NCBI RefSeq assembly: GCF_005860775.1
Contig: NZ_VCHQ01000003.1
Span: forward strand, 124,001-188,000
Direction: 5' to 3'
DNA: 64,000 nucleotides
Source of the DNA: Klebsiella indica
Lineage (GTDB): Bacteria; Pseudomonadota; Gammaproteobacteria; Enterobacterales; Enterobacteriaceae
Shown here: piece by piece, positions 1 through 9,930 of the stretch
Position numbering within the stretch: the stretch's first letter is position 1
How the letters are laid out: each line of letters begins with the position of its first letter
Translations under genes and position numbers: made by a program
The notes under the pieces: model-generated
What the model was told of the DNA's origin: nothing
What the model saw: the letters and a program-made list of their open reading frames with translations, nothing else
Database searches by the model: none

Positions 1-315
1 CTTACGTACCATCTTGAAAATGGCGTGCAGCGCATCATATTCGCTCACCGCACCGCGTTCTGGGTCGTTTGGATTTATCCCATTAAACGCCAGGGCTTCG
101 GGCTGCAGATTCGCGCCCGCGAAAGGTTCAACATGAAAATGCAACGTTTCGTCCGGCTTCAGCCAGCCTTGCTCATCCATCTTCAACGTAATAGCGGCGA
201 TCTCCAGCAGGGCGTCGGTTTTGGCATTAAATCCGGCGGTTTCAACATCAATTACCACGGGATAAAAACCGCGAAAGCGGTCGCACAGACCATTAAGTTG
301 AGCGTTCTCGGACAT
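1..315 (-). CDS. rnt: Ribonuclease T, N-terminal part (cut by window edge)
   Basis: RNase T is a 3'-to-5' exoribonuclease that trims the CCA end of tRNA and matures 5S and other stable RNAs. The first 105 codons are present; the rest lies beyond position 1. The start [10 protein letters not shown] is followed by the DEDD-exonuclease Exo I motif VIDVETAG, with acidic residues D23 and E25 that bind the catalytic metals. The ATG at 315 gives the same N-terminus as the E. coli protein. gloA lies upstream on the same strand, about 100 bp away, as in E. coli. The call is secure although the protein is incomplete here. Confidence 0.95.
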   Translation of the reverse strand, partial: MSENAQLNGLCDRFRGFYPVVIDVETAGFNAKTDALLEIAAITLKMDEQGWLKPDETLHFHVEPFAGANLQPEALAFNGINPNDPERGAVSEYDALHAIFKMVRK

Positions 316-385
316 CAGATTCTCTTAGCGGAAAAAAAGTAGCGCGCATTATGGCAAATTTTGTCGCGCCTTGCAGCAGGAAGGG

Positions 386-413
386 GAGAAAACAGCGGGC
401 ACCCTGGGTGCCC
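386..413 (-). terminator. Terminator after gloA
   Basis: The palindrome GGGCACCC-T-GGGTGCCC (397-413) lies just after the gloA stop codon. On the minus strand it is followed within four bases by TTTTC. This fits a Rho-independent end for the nemR-nemA-gloA transcript. Confidence 0.6.
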
Positions 414-421
414 GAAGCAGA

Positions 422-829
422 TCAGTTGCCGAGGCCTTTGCCGGCATCTTTCTCTTCAATCAGCTCGATTTTGTAACCGTCCGGATCTTCGACGAAAGCG
501 ATGACCGTGGTGCCACCTTTAACCGGGCCCGCCTCACGCGTCACATTACCGCCATTCTGACGAATACGCTCGCAGGCTTCCGCTGCGTTTTCGACGCTCA
601 GCGCGATATGACCATAGGCGCTACCGAGGTCGTACTTATCAACACCCCAGTTATAGGTCAGCTCAATAACAGCGGTATCGCTTTCTTCGCCGTAACCCAC
701 GAATGCCAGCGAGTATTTATACTCCGTGTTTTCACTGGTGCGCAGCAGTTTCATGCCCAGTACATTGGTGTAAAAATCAATTGAACGTTGTAGATCGCCA
801 ACGCGCAGCATGGTGTGAAGTAGGCGCAT
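422..829 (-). CDS. gloA: Lactoylglutathione lyase (glyoxalase I)
   Basis: Glyoxalase I converts the hemithioacetal of methylglyoxal and glutathione to S-lactoylglutathione in the cytoplasm. The protein is 135 residues, the E. coli length. It has the two-fold VOC (beta-alpha-beta-beta-beta) fold and the expected metal ligands: H5 in MRLLHTML, E56 in AVIELTYN, H74 in YGHIALSV and E122 in YKIELIEE. It follows nemA on the same strand with a 79 bp gap. In E. coli nemRA and gloA are co-transcribed and induced by electrophiles, and the layout here supports the same. Confidence 0.97.
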   Translation of the reverse strand: MRLLHTMLRVGDLQRSIDFYTNVLGMKLLRTSENTEYKYSLAFVGYGEESDTAVIELTYNWGVDKYDLGSAYGHIALSVENAAEACERIRQNGGNVTREAGPVKGGTTVIAFVEDPDGYKIELIEEKDAGKGLGN

Positions 830-908
830 AATGTCCCCTATGCAATGAGTTTTGATACATCAGAACGTTGAGTATAGCGGCGATAGCCCGCCGCTATCAA
901 TTAAGCGA

Positions 909-2006
909 TTACAGCGTCGGGTAATCGGTATAGCCTTCCGCGCCGCCGCCGTAGAAGCTTTCCGGGCGTTGCGGATTCAGTGCGGCCTTGTTCTGCAGGC
1001 GAGCGACCAGATCCGGGTTGGCAATATAGTCGCGACCAAAGGCTACCGCATCAATCAACCCTTTACCGATAAGGTTATTGGCCTTCTCAAGCGTATACGC
1101 GCCCGCGCCAATAATCACGCCAGGGAAACGGTCGCGCACTTTCTGGCGGAATTCATTGCTGTACGGTTGACCGCCAGCCCAGTCCGGTTCAGACATGTGC
1201 AAATAAGCAATGTTGCGTTTAGCCAGCTCTTCAATCAGATACAGCGCGTCGGCTTCTTCATTCGGGCCGTTATCGACATTCTGGAAGCTGCCGACTGGCG
1301 AGACGCGAATACCGATACGATCGGCGTTCCACTCTTTGCAGGCCGCATCAACCACGTCCAGCACCAGGCGAGCGCGATTTTCAACGCTGCCGCCATACTG
1401 GTCGGTACGATGGTTAGAAGAAGGGGACAAAAACTGGTGCAGCAGGTAGCCGTGGGCGGAGTGCAGTTCGACAAGATCGAAACCGGCATCGCGGGCGTTT
1501 CTCACCGCCTGGCGAAAATCATCGACAATCCCCGGGATCTCTTCGGTTTCGAGCGCGCGCGGCATTGAGGTATCAACGCGAACAGCGTGACCGTTTTCAT
1601 CGCGCAGTGAGGTCCGGGTACCGGCGCTAATGGCGGATGGCGCAACCGGGGCTGCGCCGCCGGGTTGCAGACTGTTATGTGAAATGCGTCCGGTATGCCA
1701 CAGTTGAACGGCCATATGCCCGTTTTCGGCGTGCACGCCAGCGGTAATTTTTTTCCAGGCGGCAATTTGTTCCGGGCTATGCAGACCTGGCGCCCCCGCG
1801 TAGCCTTTGGCCTGCGCTGAAATCTGGGTGGCTTCGGAAATAATCAGGCCGGAACTGGCGCGCTGGCGATAGTACTCGCCCATCAGCGGGGTTGGAATAT
1901 CGCCGGGTTCAATGCTCCGCAGACGTGTCAGCGGAGCCATAAATACGCGATTGGCTACGGTTACCGCACCCACTTGCAACGGGGTAAACAACGTTGATTC
2001 TGACAT
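909..2006 (-). CDS. nemA: N-ethylmaleimide reductase, old yellow enzyme family
   Basis: NemA is an FMN- and NADPH-dependent ene-reductase that detoxifies N-ethylmaleimide, quinones and nitro-compounds. It has 365 residues and a TIM-barrel old-yellow-enzyme fold. Visible family signatures are [14 protein letters not shown] near residue 20, the substrate-site [18 protein letters not shown] around 180-197, [11 protein letters not shown], and [11 protein letters not shown] near the C-terminus. It lies directly downstream of nemR, 53 bp away, in one operon under the NemR box at 2671-2692. Confidence 0.97.
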   Translation of the reverse strand: MSESTLFTPLQVGAVTVANRVFMAPLTRLRSIEPGDIPTPLMGEYYRQRASSGLIISEATQISAQAKGYAGAPGLHSPEQIAAWKKITAGVHAENGHMAVQLWHTGRISHNSLQPGGAAPVAPSAISAGTRTSLRDENGHAVRVDTSMPRALETEEIPGIVDDFRQAVRNARDAGFDLVELHSAHGYLLHQFLSPSSNHRTDQYGGSVENRARLVLDVVDAACKEWNADRIGIRVSPVGSFQNVDNGPNEEADALYLIEELAKRNIAYLHMSEPDWAGGQPYSNEFRQKVRDRFPGVIIGAGAYTLEKANNLIGKGLIDAVAFGRDYIANPDLVARLQNKAALNPQRPESFYGGGAEGYTDYPTL

Positions 2007-2059
2007 AATAACTCCTGAGTAGACCGGTCGTCTTGAAATTGATTAAATAAAAACGCCTG

Positions 2060-2659
2060 TTACATGCCTGGCGACGAAATAATATTTTTGACGTGGGCAA
2101 GCGCGCTTTCCAGCGGCGTTGCGCAGCGCGTAATCTTGGCCTGCAGGTTGGCTCCCAACCACAGGGAGTAAAGCACCCGAGAGAGCATCAATGCATCACC
2201 ATTAAACGCCAGGCTCCCTTCCTGGCGGCCTTTCTCCAGCGCGTCGCTCAGCAGGGCGATAATCTGGCTGGCGCCTTTATCCATCGCGGTGCGCATATCC
2301 TCCGATAAATCACACACCTCAGCCGACAGTTTTACCGTCAGACACCCACTGATTACCCCCGTCAGGCAAAATTCCGTCAGCGTCTGCTGATAGTAGGCCA
2401 GCAGGCGGTCGCGATAGTTACCTTCGCCGTGGTTAAAAAGTGCCACCAGGCGCTGAAGATACCCGGCGTAATGGTGGTCTAGCAGCGCGACGCCAAAGGC
2501 CTCTTTGGAGCGAAAATAGTGGTAGAAAGAGCCTTTCGGCACTTCCGCTGTTTTCAGTAGTTCGCTCAGACCCATACCCGTAAAACCACGGTGCATGCAG
2601 AGTTGCTCGCCCGTGGCCAGGATATGTTCTCGGGTATTACATTCGCTGTATCTATTCAT
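2060..2659 (-). CDS. nemR: TetR-family repressor NemR
   Basis: NemR represses nemRA-gloA and is released by electrophiles and reactive chlorine through cysteine or lysine modification. It has an N-terminal TetR helix-turn-helix (residues about 8-55, with GMGLSELLKTAEVPKGSFYHYF). Cysteines equivalent to those of the E. coli sensor lie in FCLTGVISGCLTVKLSAEVC. The start is set at the fourth in-frame methionine of the longer reading frame (position 2659), giving MNRYSECNTREH and 199 residues, equal to E. coli NemR. An upstream start at 2668 is possible but less likely. Confidence 0.96.
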   Translation of the reverse strand: MNRYSECNTREHILATGEQLCMHRGFTGMGLSELLKTAEVPKGSFYHYFRSKEAFGVALLDHHYAGYLQRLVALFNHGEGNYRDRLLAYYQQTLTEFCLTGVISGCLTVKLSAEVCDLSEDMRTAMDKGASQIIALLSDALEKGRQEGSLAFNGDALMLSRVLYSLWLGANLQAKITRCATPLESALAHVKNIISSPGM

Positions 2660-2670
2660 AGCGCCCACTG

Positions 2671-2692
2671 TAATAGACCGATTGGTCTATTA
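2671..2692 (-). promoter_or_regulatory. NemR operator upstream of nemR
   Basis: A perfect inverted repeat, TAATAGACC then GATT then GGTCTATTA, sits 11 bp before the nemR start. It matches the known NemR box (TAGACC-N4-GGTCTA). It lies between divergent nemR and ydhL, so it may also influence ydhL. Confidence 0.88.
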
Positions 2693-2797
2693 CAAGTGAT
2701 AAATAAAATGTCGTCTGACGCGAGTGATGATAAACAAAATTTGCGAACGACGGCTGAAACGTCTTCAATAAAATAAGTACGCGCTGACAGGAGAGGT

Positions 2798-3040
2798 ATG
2801 GTGCCTGAACAACTGGAATTCTTCCCGATACAAAGCCCGTGCCGGGGGATTTGTCAGTCTGATGAACGCGGCTACTGTCGGGGGTGTCTGCGTAGTCGGG
2901 ATGAGCGTTTTAACTGGCTGAAGATGAGCGATGCGCAGAAGCAGGAGGTTCTGCGTTTATGCCGCCAGCGGCTGCTGCGCAAACTGCGTGCAGCGAAACA
3001 GGATAGTGCGGAAGAACCTCAGCAACCCTCACTGTTTTAA
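2798..3040 (+). CDS. ydhL: DUF1289 small cysteine-rich protein YdhL
   Basis: This is an 80-residue cytosolic protein of unknown function. It has the DUF1289 pattern of four cysteines, SPCRGICQSDERGYCRGC, near residues 14-31, a probable metal site, followed by a basic helix and a PEEPQQPSLF-like acidic tail. The ATG at 2798 has a good ribosome site, CAGGAGAGGT. It is divergent from nemR and 48 bp before ydhF on the same strand, so ydhL-ydhF may be co-transcribed. Confidence 0.93.
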   Translation: MVPEQLEFFPIQSPCRGICQSDERGYCRGCLRSRDERFNWLKMSDAQKQEVLRLCRQRLLRKLRAAKQDSAEEPQQPSLF

Positions 3041-3088
3041 GCATAAAATTGCGTATACTCAGGAGACTTTTTTGTTGAGGAAGCGGTT

Positions 3089-3985
3089 ATGGTTCAGCGT
3101 ATTGCTATGGCCCCGCAGGGGCCGGAATTCTCTCGTTTTGTGATGGGCTACTGGCGTTTGATGGACTGGAATATGTCCCCCGAAGCGCTGGTGAGCTTTG
3201 TTGAGCAACACCTGGATCTGGGGATCACAACCATCGATCACGCCGATATTTATGGTGACTATCGCTGTGAGGCGGCGTTTGGCGAAGCGTTGAAGCGGGC
3301 CCCGCACCTGCGTGAACGGATGGAAATTGTCACCAAATGCGGGATTGCCACCAGGGCGCGGGCGGAAAATACCATCGGTCACTATATTACCGACCGCAAT
3401 CATATTATGCTCAGCGCAGAGCAATCGTTACGCAATCTGGCAACCGATCGTCTCGACCTGCTGCTTATTCATCGGCCTGACCCGCTGATGGATGCCGATG
3501 AAGTGGCAGAAGCTTTTCTCAGTTTACATCATAGCGGGAAGGTGCGTCATTTCGGCGTATCCAACTTCACACCCGCCCAATTTAGCCTGTTGCAGTCGCG
3601 ACTGCCGTTTACGCTGGCAACTAACCAGGTGGAAATTTCTCCGGTGCATCAATCATTGCTGCTTGATGGTACGCTGGATCAGCTCCAGCAGTTGCGTATC
3701 CGGCCAATGGCCTGGTCATGTCTTGGTGGTGGGCGAGTGTTTAGCGACGAAAGCTTCCAGCCGCTGCGTGATGAGCTGGTCAGGGTTGCCGGGGAGCTTA
3801 ATGCGGAAAGTATCGAGCAGGTCATTTACGCCTGGATCCTGCGTTTGCCTTCGCTGCCGCTGCCGATTATTGGGTCAGGAAAAATTGAGCGCGTGAGTGC
3901 CGCCATTGTCGCGGAGAGACTGAAGATGTCCCGCCAGCAGTGGTTCCGCATCCGTAAGGCGGCGCTGGGTTACGACGTGCCGTAA
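3089..3985 (+). CDS. ydhF: Aldo/keto reductase family oxidoreductase YdhF
   Basis: This is a predicted NADP(H)-dependent oxidoreductase of the aldo/keto reductase superfamily, 298 residues, the E. coli length. Barrel and catalytic signatures are visible: GITTIDHADIYGDY around 46-60 with the catalytic Asp and Tyr, HFGVSNFTPAQF near 154, and LPIIGSGKIERV near the C-terminus for cofactor binding. The physiological substrate is unknown. It ends 60 bp before the convergent ydhK. Confidence 0.95.
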   Translation: MVQRIAMAPQGPEFSRFVMGYWRLMDWNMSPEALVSFVEQHLDLGITTIDHADIYGDYRCEAAFGEALKRAPHLRERMEIVTKCGIATRARAENTIGHYITDRNHIMLSAEQSLRNLATDRLDLLLIHRPDPLMDADEVAEAFLSLHHSGKVRHFGVSNFTPAQFSLLQSRLPFTLATNQVEISPVHQSLLLDGTLDQLQQLRIRPMAWSCLGGGRVFSDESFQPLRDELVRVAGELNAESIEQVIYAWILRLPSLPLPIIGSGKIERVSAAIVAERLKMSRQQWFRIRKAALGYDVP

Positions 3986-4045
3986 TCATCTGAAGCAGGC
4001 GTTGCTTCGGCGCATTGTGCGTTGAGCATTCCGGGTTCGGGCACA

Positions 4046-6070
4046 TTAGCGTGTTCTTTCGCTAATCGTCCCGGCCACCGGCGCCTGTTCAAGCTGCGAG
4101 AGTGCGCACCACAGTCTCCAGATAATCGCCGCCAGCGCTTTTGCCGCTGGCTGGTGGTGGTGGTTAAGGGCATCGCAGATTTTCTGTAGTTCTTCAAGCG
4201 TTGCGGCGAGGGGCCGCTGTTGCACGCCTCGCTCGCTCATCACATCCCGCAGCAGGCTAATACACAAATCGCGCACTTGCGAGAGTGGGTCGGAGCGGGT
4301 TTCCCATTCGCGCAATTGCCAGACGACATGGGAGCAGTTAAGTAATACCACGCCCCAGCGCAGCAGCCAGCGGCGCGCCAGCGCATCCTGACTATGACTT
4401 AACTGACTGATGTGATGGTAAACCAGCGATTCAAACTCATGTTCACTATGCTGCGGATAGTGGCTAAGCTGGTCAACAAAGTGACGCCGTAACGTTCTGA
4501 TGTGGCGGCGACTTTTACGGGCATCGGAACCGGGGCTGATAACCGCGAACGCCAGCCACGCAAGGCCGACGCCAATAATTTTCCCGAGATTGTCGTTGAG
4601 AAATGTCGAATAATCATAAACCGGTGGATTGGTCACCGAAATAAAAGATCCCATAAAAACAATAAGCTGTCCCCATAGGCCAGCCAGCGTCGGCATCTGC
4701 TGTTTAAGTAACTGCATGGTCGTCAGCAATGGAAAGAGGAACAGCAGAAACTGCCATAAATCGGTTATCTGCACCATCAGCCCGAATTTAACGATAAAGC
4801 TGAACAATGACAGCAGGATCAGGGTGCGCATTAACAGCGTTAATGATTTGAACGGAGAGGGTGACAGCGAATAGAGCACGCAGCAGATAGCCGCGAGGGT
4901 TAACGCCGCGGCGCAGGATTGCCATTGGGTGGCGATCCCCCACGCGCCGACCATGACCAGCGCGCAAAAAGCACGTACGCCATTCCACAGGGCTTCGGCC
5001 TGGTCGGTGTGGCGGGTCAGCGCAGGTGCGGAAGGGACATTAAATTCGGTGATGGCGGTTGCGTTTTCGATACGCGTAAGCCAGCGGCTGCTTTCCAGAT
5101 AGAGGCGGCAGAAATAGCGCAGGCGCTTCCAGAAGGCAATATGCCGGTAGTCTGCGTCGGCAGGCGGAGCCAGAGGCGCGATAAGACGGGAAATGCTATA
5201 GCTGTCGGTATGTGAATTGGCCAGTTCGCTTAACAGGGTTTCCAGGATCTGGCGTGTGCCTGCGGGTGCCGTGGGCCAGTTGAGCAGCATGCGTCTCAGG
5301 CTTGAAATAACGCTGGTCATGCGCAACTGCCGGTGCAGCAAGTAATTCAGCAGCGGGTTTTGCCGACGAAAACGATAGTGGCTCCAGAATGCCTGAATAC
5401 GCAGCAGATTCATGGTCATTATTTGCCCAATGACGCTTTCGTGCGCGGCGCGGATCGCCTCGGTGGTTTCCGGGACCCATAGCAGGCTGGCGTGTTCCAG
5501 CAGACGGGCATGCATGTTCTTTAGCGCGCTCAGCAGGGCTGTGCCATCGGAGGTGCTGGGTAATATCATCATCATCAGTCCGCCGCAGAGAATACCGACG
5601 ATAACTTCGCAGACGCGAGACTGGGCGATGGTCCAAAGTTCGTTTGCGTCAGTGATATTAATCACCGGGAAGGCGATAATCGCACAGGTGTAGCCGGCAA
5701 GCTGGAAGGCGTAGGCGACGTTATTGGTGAACATTGCGCAGGCCCAGGTGCAGAGGGCTATCCACGCTGAGATGCTAAAGAGAAACAGCCAGGGATCGTT
5801 GAGCGTATGCCCGGCCAGCAGCAGCGCCGCTCCGGCGCCGAGCAGGCTACCGGCAATACGGCCAAAACTTTTACTGATCACGCCACCGACGGTGGGAAAG
5901 CTGACGACGGCAGCAGAGGTCATCGCCCAGTAGGGCTCATCAAGATCCAGCCAGTAGGCGATACTCAGCGCCAGACACATCGCGATGCCGTTACGCAGGG
6001 CATAGCGCCACTGCGCACGACTGGCTTTAACCCACGGCAGCGAGCGCCATGTCAGCGCCTGCAGTTTCAT
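4046..6070 (-). CDS. ydhK: Inner-membrane exporter YdhK, FUSC/aromatic acid exporter family
   Basis: This is a 674-residue inner-membrane protein with two copies of the FUSC arrangement. An N-terminal bundle (residues about 25-175) contains [20 protein letters not shown] and [18 protein letters not shown] central cytoplasmic part follows, then a second bundle (about 360-520), then a cytoplasmic C-terminal domain. With the YdhJ fusion protein it probably forms an efflux pump for aromatic or hydroxylated carboxylic acids, by analogy with AaeAB; the substrate is not established. Its ATG overlaps the ydhJ stop as TAATG, so translation is coupled. Confidence 0.93.
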   Translation of the reverse strand: MKLQALTWRSLPWVKASRAQWRYALRNGIAMCLALSIAYWLDLDEPYWAMTSAAVVSFPTVGGVISKSFGRIAGSLLGAGAALLLAGHTLNDPWLFLFSISAWIALCTWACAMFTNNVAYAFQLAGYTCAIIAFPVINITDANELWTIAQSRVCEVIVGILCGGLMMMILPSTSDGTALLSALKNMHARLLEHASLLWVPETTEAIRAAHESVIGQIMTMNLLRIQAFWSHYRFRRQNPLLNYLLHRQLRMTSVISSLRRMLLNWPTAPAGTRQILETLLSELANSHTDSYSISRLIAPLAPPADADYRHIAFWKRLRYFCRLYLESSRWLTRIENATAITEFNVPSAPALTRHTDQAEALWNGVRAFCALVMVGAWGIATQWQSCAAALTLAAICCVLYSLSPSPFKSLTLLMRTLILLSLFSFIVKFGLMVQITDLWQFLLFLFPLLTTMQLLKQQMPTLAGLWGQLIVFMGSFISVTNPPVYDYSTFLNDNLGKIIGVGLAWLAFAVISPGSDARKSRRHIRTLRRHFVDQLSHYPQHSEHEFESLVYHHISQLSHSQDALARRWLLRWGVVLLNCSHVVWQLREWETRSDPLSQVRDLCISLLRDVMSERGVQQRPLAATLEELQKICDALNHHHQPAAKALAAIIWRLWCALSQLEQAPVAGTISERTR

Positions 6071-6966
6071 TATGGCGCGCCAATTGCCACGGTACAGGTG
6101 GTGCCTGAGACCAGTGTGGTATCGGGCGGGAGAGAGTCAAACGCAATACGAACCGGTACGCGCTGGGCAAGACGAACCCATGGAATATTCGGCTTAATAT
6201 CCGCCACCAGCGCATCGCTGCTCTCTACGCTTTGGTCGACAATCGCGCGACCGATACTCTCTACGTGACCCTGTAACTTTTTCTGATTGCTGTAGAGAAT
6301 AATTTGCGCCCGATCGCCGGAATGAATATTACGCAATTTCGTTTCTTCAAAATAACCTATTACGTAGAAGGAGTGGCTATCGATGAGCGCGAAAACCGGG
6401 GTGCCGGTGGTGGCGTAATCACCGACACGGGTCGAGAGATTGGTTACCCAGCCATCAACCGGTGCAGTGATCTCGGTCTGCGCCAACTGCCATTGGGCGT
6501 GTTTGAGCGTGGCGCGGGCCACATCCTCCGCCGCTTTCGCCGCTTCAAGATTCGTGTTCGCGGTATTCAGTGCGGTATTGGCGTTTTCCAGATCTTCCGC
6601 TGAGATGGCGTTCTGCGTAAGATGACGCCTGCGCCCGGCAACGCTGGCGGCATTTTTCTGTTCAGCCTGGGCCGTGGCGACGTCCGCCTGGGCCTTAGCC
6701 AGTTGTGCCTGGGCGTTGAGAATGGCAATTTTATAGGGAGCGTCATCAATTCTGAACAACACGTCGCCAGCGTTAACCAACTGGTTGTCGTGCACATTCA
6801 GTTGCATGATGCTGCCGGAAACCTGGGGCGTAATGTTGACTTGTTCGGCGCGTACCTTGCCGTCCCTTGTCCATGGCGATTGAGTGTAGTAGTTCCAGAC
6901 CAGCCAGGCGGCAATAATGGCAAGCGCGGTGATCAGCAGCGTGGAGAGATATTTTAGTGTTTTCAT
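6070..6966 (-). CDS. ydhJ: HlyD-family membrane fusion protein YdhJ
   Basis: This is the periplasmic adaptor partner of YdhK, 298 residues. There is one N-terminal membrane anchor (residues about 7-27), a lipoyl half-motif ([27 protein letters not shown]), a long Ala/Gln-rich coiled-coil hairpin (about 80-145) and the second lipoyl half, [21 protein letters not shown]. It is about 13 residues longer than my recollection of E. coli YdhJ, and the extra length is in the coiled coil. It lies 10 bp after ydhI and overlaps ydhK. Confidence 0.94.
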   Translation of the reverse strand: MKTLKYLSTLLITALAIIAAWLVWNYYTQSPWTRDGKVRAEQVNITPQVSGSIMQLNVHDNQLVNAGDVLFRIDDAPYKIAILNAQAQLAKAQADVATAQAEQKNAASVAGRRRHLTQNAISAEDLENANTALNTANTNLEAAKAAEDVARATLKHAQWQLAQTEITAPVDGWVTNLSTRVGDYATTGTPVFALIDSHSFYVIGYFEETKLRNIHSGDRAQIILYSNQKKLQGHVESIGRAIVDQSVESSDALVADIKPNIPWVRLAQRVPVRIAFDSLPPDTTLVSGTTCTVAIGAP

Positions 6967-6976
6967 GCAATGAACA

Positions 6977-7219
6977 TTACCAGATGGTCAGTAAAACCAG
7001 CGCCAGACAGACTGAGAGCGCAAAGAACGACAGATCCATGAGCAGCGGGTGCCAGATCTCACCGGCGTACATCCAGTCGCGAAGCTGGCGATGGATGATC
7101 AACCAGATAAAAAAGCCCAACAGCACTGCCTTAAAGAAAGGAGGGAAGTAGACCGAAGCGCCGAACACCAGGTCCTGGAGCGACAATCCGTCAGTGTTAA
7201 GACTCAGTTTCACAAGCAA
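6977..7219 (-). CDS. ydhI: DUF1656 small membrane protein YdhI
   Basis: This 80-residue protein has two hydrophobic segments (about 20-40 and 55-78) and belongs to the DUF1656 family that accompanies HlyD/FUSC efflux pairs (AaeX-like). It is the first gene of ydhI-ydhJ-ydhK and is divergent from slyA. In Salmonella and E. coli this operon is linked to SlyA, and the SlyA box at 7363-7374 lies in the shared intergenic region. Confidence 0.92.
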   Translation of the reverse strand: MLVKLSLNTDGLSLQDLVFGASVYFPPFFKAVLLGFFIWLIIHRQLRDWMYAGEIWHPLLMDLSFFALSVCLALVLLTIW

Positions 7220-7362
7220 AAATCCTTTGCCGTTGCAGGATGAATGTTAATGCGATGCGACTATTTACATGATAAATCATTATTTTGATTTTAATGAATC
7301 TGGTAATTCATTTGTTTTGGTAATTTAAATGCTGCACACTATTCTAAAATCAGCATAATAAC

Positions 7363-7374
7363 TTAGCAAGCTAA
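7363..7374 (+). promoter_or_regulatory. SlyA binding site before slyA
   Basis: The perfect 12-bp palindrome TTAGCAAGCTAA is the described optimal SlyA operator. It is centred about 16 bp before the slyA start codon, a position suited to autorepression. The 165 bp ydhI-slyA gap is AT-rich, as expected for a SlyA/H-NS regulated region. Confidence 0.88.
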
Positions 7375-7384
7375 TTATAAGGAG

Positions 7385-7825
7385 ATGAAATTGGAATCGC
7401 CACTTGGTTCTGATCTGGCTCGTTTAGTCCGCGTCTGGCGTGCGCTAATCGACCATCGCCTGAAACCTCTGGAGTTAACGCAGACGCACTGGGTCACGCT
7501 GCATAACATTCATCAGCTCCCGCCTGAGCAGTCGCAGATTCAGCTGGCGAAAGCCATTGGTATCGAGCAACCGTCACTGGTTCGCACGCTCGATCAGCTG
7601 GAGGAGAAAGGGCTTATTTCTCGGCAGACATGCGCAAACGATCGCCGTGCGAAGCGCATCAGGCTTACAGATAAAGCGGAACCGTTGATCGATAAAATGG
7701 AAGAGGTCATCGGGAAAACGCGCCATGAAATTCTGGCAGGCGTCTCGTCGCAAGAAGTGGAAACATTGCTGAATTTAATTCGTAAGCTCGAACAAAATAT
7801 CCTTGATCTTCAGGCAAAAGATTAA
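7385..7825 (+). CDS. slyA: MarR-family transcriptional regulator SlyA
   Basis: SlyA is a dimeric winged-helix regulator that counteracts H-NS and, in Salmonella, controls virulence and envelope genes. The protein is 146 residues. The first 90 residues, including the winged helix ([34 protein letters not shown]), are close to the known SlyA sequences. The C-terminal dimerisation helices differ more from S. enterica as I recall it, which argues for a sister genus. The start is ATGAAATTGGAA with AAGGAG upstream. Confidence 0.97.
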   Translation: MKLESPLGSDLARLVRVWRALIDHRLKPLELTQTHWVTLHNIHQLPPEQSQIQLAKAIGIEQPSLVRTLDQLEEKGLISRQTCANDRRAKRIRLTDKAEPLIDKMEEVIGKTRHEILAGVSSQEVETLLNLIRKLEQNILDLQAKD

Positions 7826-7947
7826 GCTCATGTGGCCTGGCGTGTGCTCAAGGCCGGATTTCACCGCAGAGGGTGGGGTGTCGAAGCGTCTGGCGGTTGC
7901 CTGAGGGGAAATCCACAGCGAAGCCATTAAGCCACTGGCAACGTTAC

Positions 7948-7966
7948 GCGGCCCGAAGAGGGCCGC
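7948..7966. terminator. Hairpin between convergent slyA and slyB
   Basis: GCGGCCC, five bases, then GGGCCGC forms a strong stem in the 152 bp gap between the convergent stops of slyA and slyB. There is no clear T-run on either side, so intrinsic termination is uncertain. Confidence 0.4.
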
Positions 7967-7977
7967 ACCAGCATGTT

Positions 7978-8445
7978 TTAACGTGGCGATACGGTGACCT
8001 GGCTGCCGCTGCCGGCAATTGCTACGCGCTGGCCGACGGAGAAGCGGGTGTCGCCTTGTTTCTGTACCACCATGATGGTATTACCATCATCTTTGCGGAT
8101 TTCCAGCTCGACGCCCTGGGTTTTGTTCATGGCGCTCTGAACGCCCTGGCCAGCGACGCCCCCCGCGACGGCGCCTGCCGCCGTTGCCAGCGAGCGACCT
8201 GCGCCGCCGCCAATGGTATTACCCAGGAAGCCGCCCAGTACCGCGCCGCCGATAGCGCCAATCGCGTTGTTCTCATCGCCGCCCTGAATCTGGACTGCGC
8301 GGGTATGCACGATGGTGCCGTAGGTCACGCTTTGGACCTGTTTAGCTTCAGATGCGGAGTAAACATCACCAGAAAGGCCGCTGCTACTGACGCAGCCTGC
8401 AAGCGTAAAACCAATCATCGAGACAGCCAAAACACGTAAAATCAT
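7978..8445 (-). CDS. slyB: Outer-membrane lipoprotein SlyB
   Basis: SlyB is a PhoPQ-regulated lipoprotein that supports outer-membrane integrity. It has 155 residues, a lipoprotein signal ending LAGC with the lipidated Cys near residue 18, and a central glycine-zipper two-helix region (GAIGGAVLGGFLGNTIGGGAG, AAGAVAGGVAGQGV). The C-terminal part is beta-rich (VELEIRKDDGNTIMVVQK). It is a single-gene unit, convergent with slyA, with a PhoP-type box at 8571-8587. Confidence 0.96.
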   Translation of the reverse strand: MILRVLAVSMIGFTLAGCVSSSGLSGDVYSASEAKQVQSVTYGTIVHTRAVQIQGGDENNAIGAIGGAVLGGFLGNTIGGGAGRSLATAAGAVAGGVAGQGVQSAMNKTQGVELEIRKDDGNTIMVVQKQGDTRFSVGQRVAIAGSGSQVTVSPR

Positions 8446-8570
8446 TTATGAATCTCCTGTTCACCAAGAAGCGTTCTGTTGAACTTCCTTGTAGCCAATT
8501 ATATGGCATTTAAGCGTCTGCTGGCATAGCAGATGCAGTGACTATACAAAAAATAATAATCAGAGTTGTC

Positions 8571-8587
8571 TCAACATGAACTAAACA
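8571..8587 (-). promoter_or_regulatory. PhoP-box-like direct repeat upstream of slyB
   Basis: On the minus strand TGTTTA, five bases, then TGTTGA matches the PhoP box (two GTTTA-type hexamers with an 11-bp period), with one mismatch in the second half. About 11 bp further on is a TTATTA/TATTAT stretch that could be the -10, so the box would replace a -35. PhoP control of slyB is established in E. coli and Salmonella. Confidence 0.68.
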
Positions 8588-8713
8588 TCCTATCTTTACG
8601 CGAAGAATTATCACGGTACATCATTGTTAAAAAATATTATCGCGGCGTAGTATTGCCCCCCGCTTTATGGTGGAGTGTGAGTTCTACGACAATCATGGAA
8701 TGAAGGAACGCGT

Positions 8714-9838
8714 ATGAAATCGGGTCGTTTTATCGGCGTCATGTCCGGCACCAGCCTTGATGGTATTGATGTTGTTCTCGCGGCAATTAATGAAAACCTG
8801 GTCGCCCAGCAGGCCAGCCTGACGTACCCCATCCCGATCGCCATCAAAGATGAGATTCTGGCTATTTGCCAGGGACAGTCGCTGACGCTATCACAGCTCG
8901 GGCAACTTGATACGCGACTGGGGCGACTGTTCGCTGATGCGGTTCTGGCTCTGATGCGGCAGGAGAAGTTGCAGGCAGCGGAAATCGTCGCGATTGGGTG
9001 CCACGGGCAGACGGTCTGGCATGAGCCGACAGGCGATGCGCCGAATACCATGCAGATTGGCGATAATAATCAGATCGCCGCGCGCACCGGCGTAACGGTG
9101 GTTGGCGATTTTCGCCGCCGCGATATGGCGCTGGGCGGGCAGGGAGCGCCCCTGGTTCCGGCATTCCACCATGCGCTGCTGGCGCATCCGGTGGAGCGCC
9201 GCATGATTCTCAATATTGGCGGTATCGCCAATCTCTCTTTATTGGTGCCGGGGCAGCCGGTACGCGGCTACGATACCGGCCCCGGCAATATGTTGATGGA
9301 TGCGTGGATCTGGCGTCAGTGCGGTAAGCCCTACGATCAAGATGCCCAGTGGGCCAGCGAAGGGAAAGTTATTCTGCCATTGCTGCAGGATATGTTAAGC
9401 GATCCGTGGTTTGCGCTCCCCGCGCCAAAGAGCACCGGCCGGGAATACTTCAACTATGGCTGGCTCGCGCAGCATTTGACACGTTATCCGGCGCTTCGCG
9501 CCCAGGACGTACAGACGACACTGGCTGAACTGACGGCGGTAAGTATCAGTGAACAGGTATTGCTAAGCGGTGGCTGCGAGCGTTTGCTGGTATGCGGCGG
9601 CGGTGCGCGCAATCCGCTGCTGATGGCGCGTCTGGCGGCGCTGCTGCCGGGAACCGAAGTGTCGACCACCGATGAAGCAGGCATTCGCGGTGACGATATG
9701 GAAGCACTGGCTTTTGCATGGCTGGCCTGGCGGACGCTCGCCGGGTTACCCGGGAATCTCCCGTCGGTTACCGGTGCGTCGCAAGCGTCAATATTGGGTG
9801 CCATTTTCCCGGCCAATCCAGCACAGAATAAGAGTTAA
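8714..9838 (+). CDS. anmK: Anhydro-N-acetylmuramic acid kinase
   Basis: AnmK opens and phosphorylates 1,6-anhydro-MurNAc to MurNAc-6-phosphate during peptidoglycan recycling. It has 374 residues and the hexokinase/actin-like fold: a phosphate-1 loop GTSLDGID at 12-19, [11 protein letters not shown] near 95, [12 protein letters not shown] near 170, [13 protein letters not shown] near 190 and [15 protein letters not shown] near 294. Length and order match the family. It is followed about 90 bp later by mliC on the same strand. Confidence 0.97.
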   Translation: MKSGRFIGVMSGTSLDGIDVVLAAINENLVAQQASLTYPIPIAIKDEILAICQGQSLTLSQLGQLDTRLGRLFADAVLALMRQEKLQAAEIVAIGCHGQTVWHEPTGDAPNTMQIGDNNQIAARTGVTVVGDFRRRDMALGGQGAPLVPAFHHALLAHPVERRMILNIGGIANLSLLVPGQPVRGYDTGPGNMLMDAWIWRQCGKPYDQDAQWASEGKVILPLLQDMLSDPWFALPAPKSTGREYFNYGWLAQHLTRYPALRAQDVQTTLAELTAVSISEQVLLSGGCERLLVCGGGARNPLLMARLAALLPGTEVSTTDEAGIRGDDMEALAFAWLAWRTLAGLPGNLPSVTGASQASILGAIFPANPAQNKS

Positions 9839-9930
9839 CTGAAATTATCCGCGCGGGTTTGTCCGTAAACTGGATGGCGTTGTGAGAGAGCATGATGTTC
9901 TCCCGGGCCGGGAAAGTTGAAGGAAAATTG

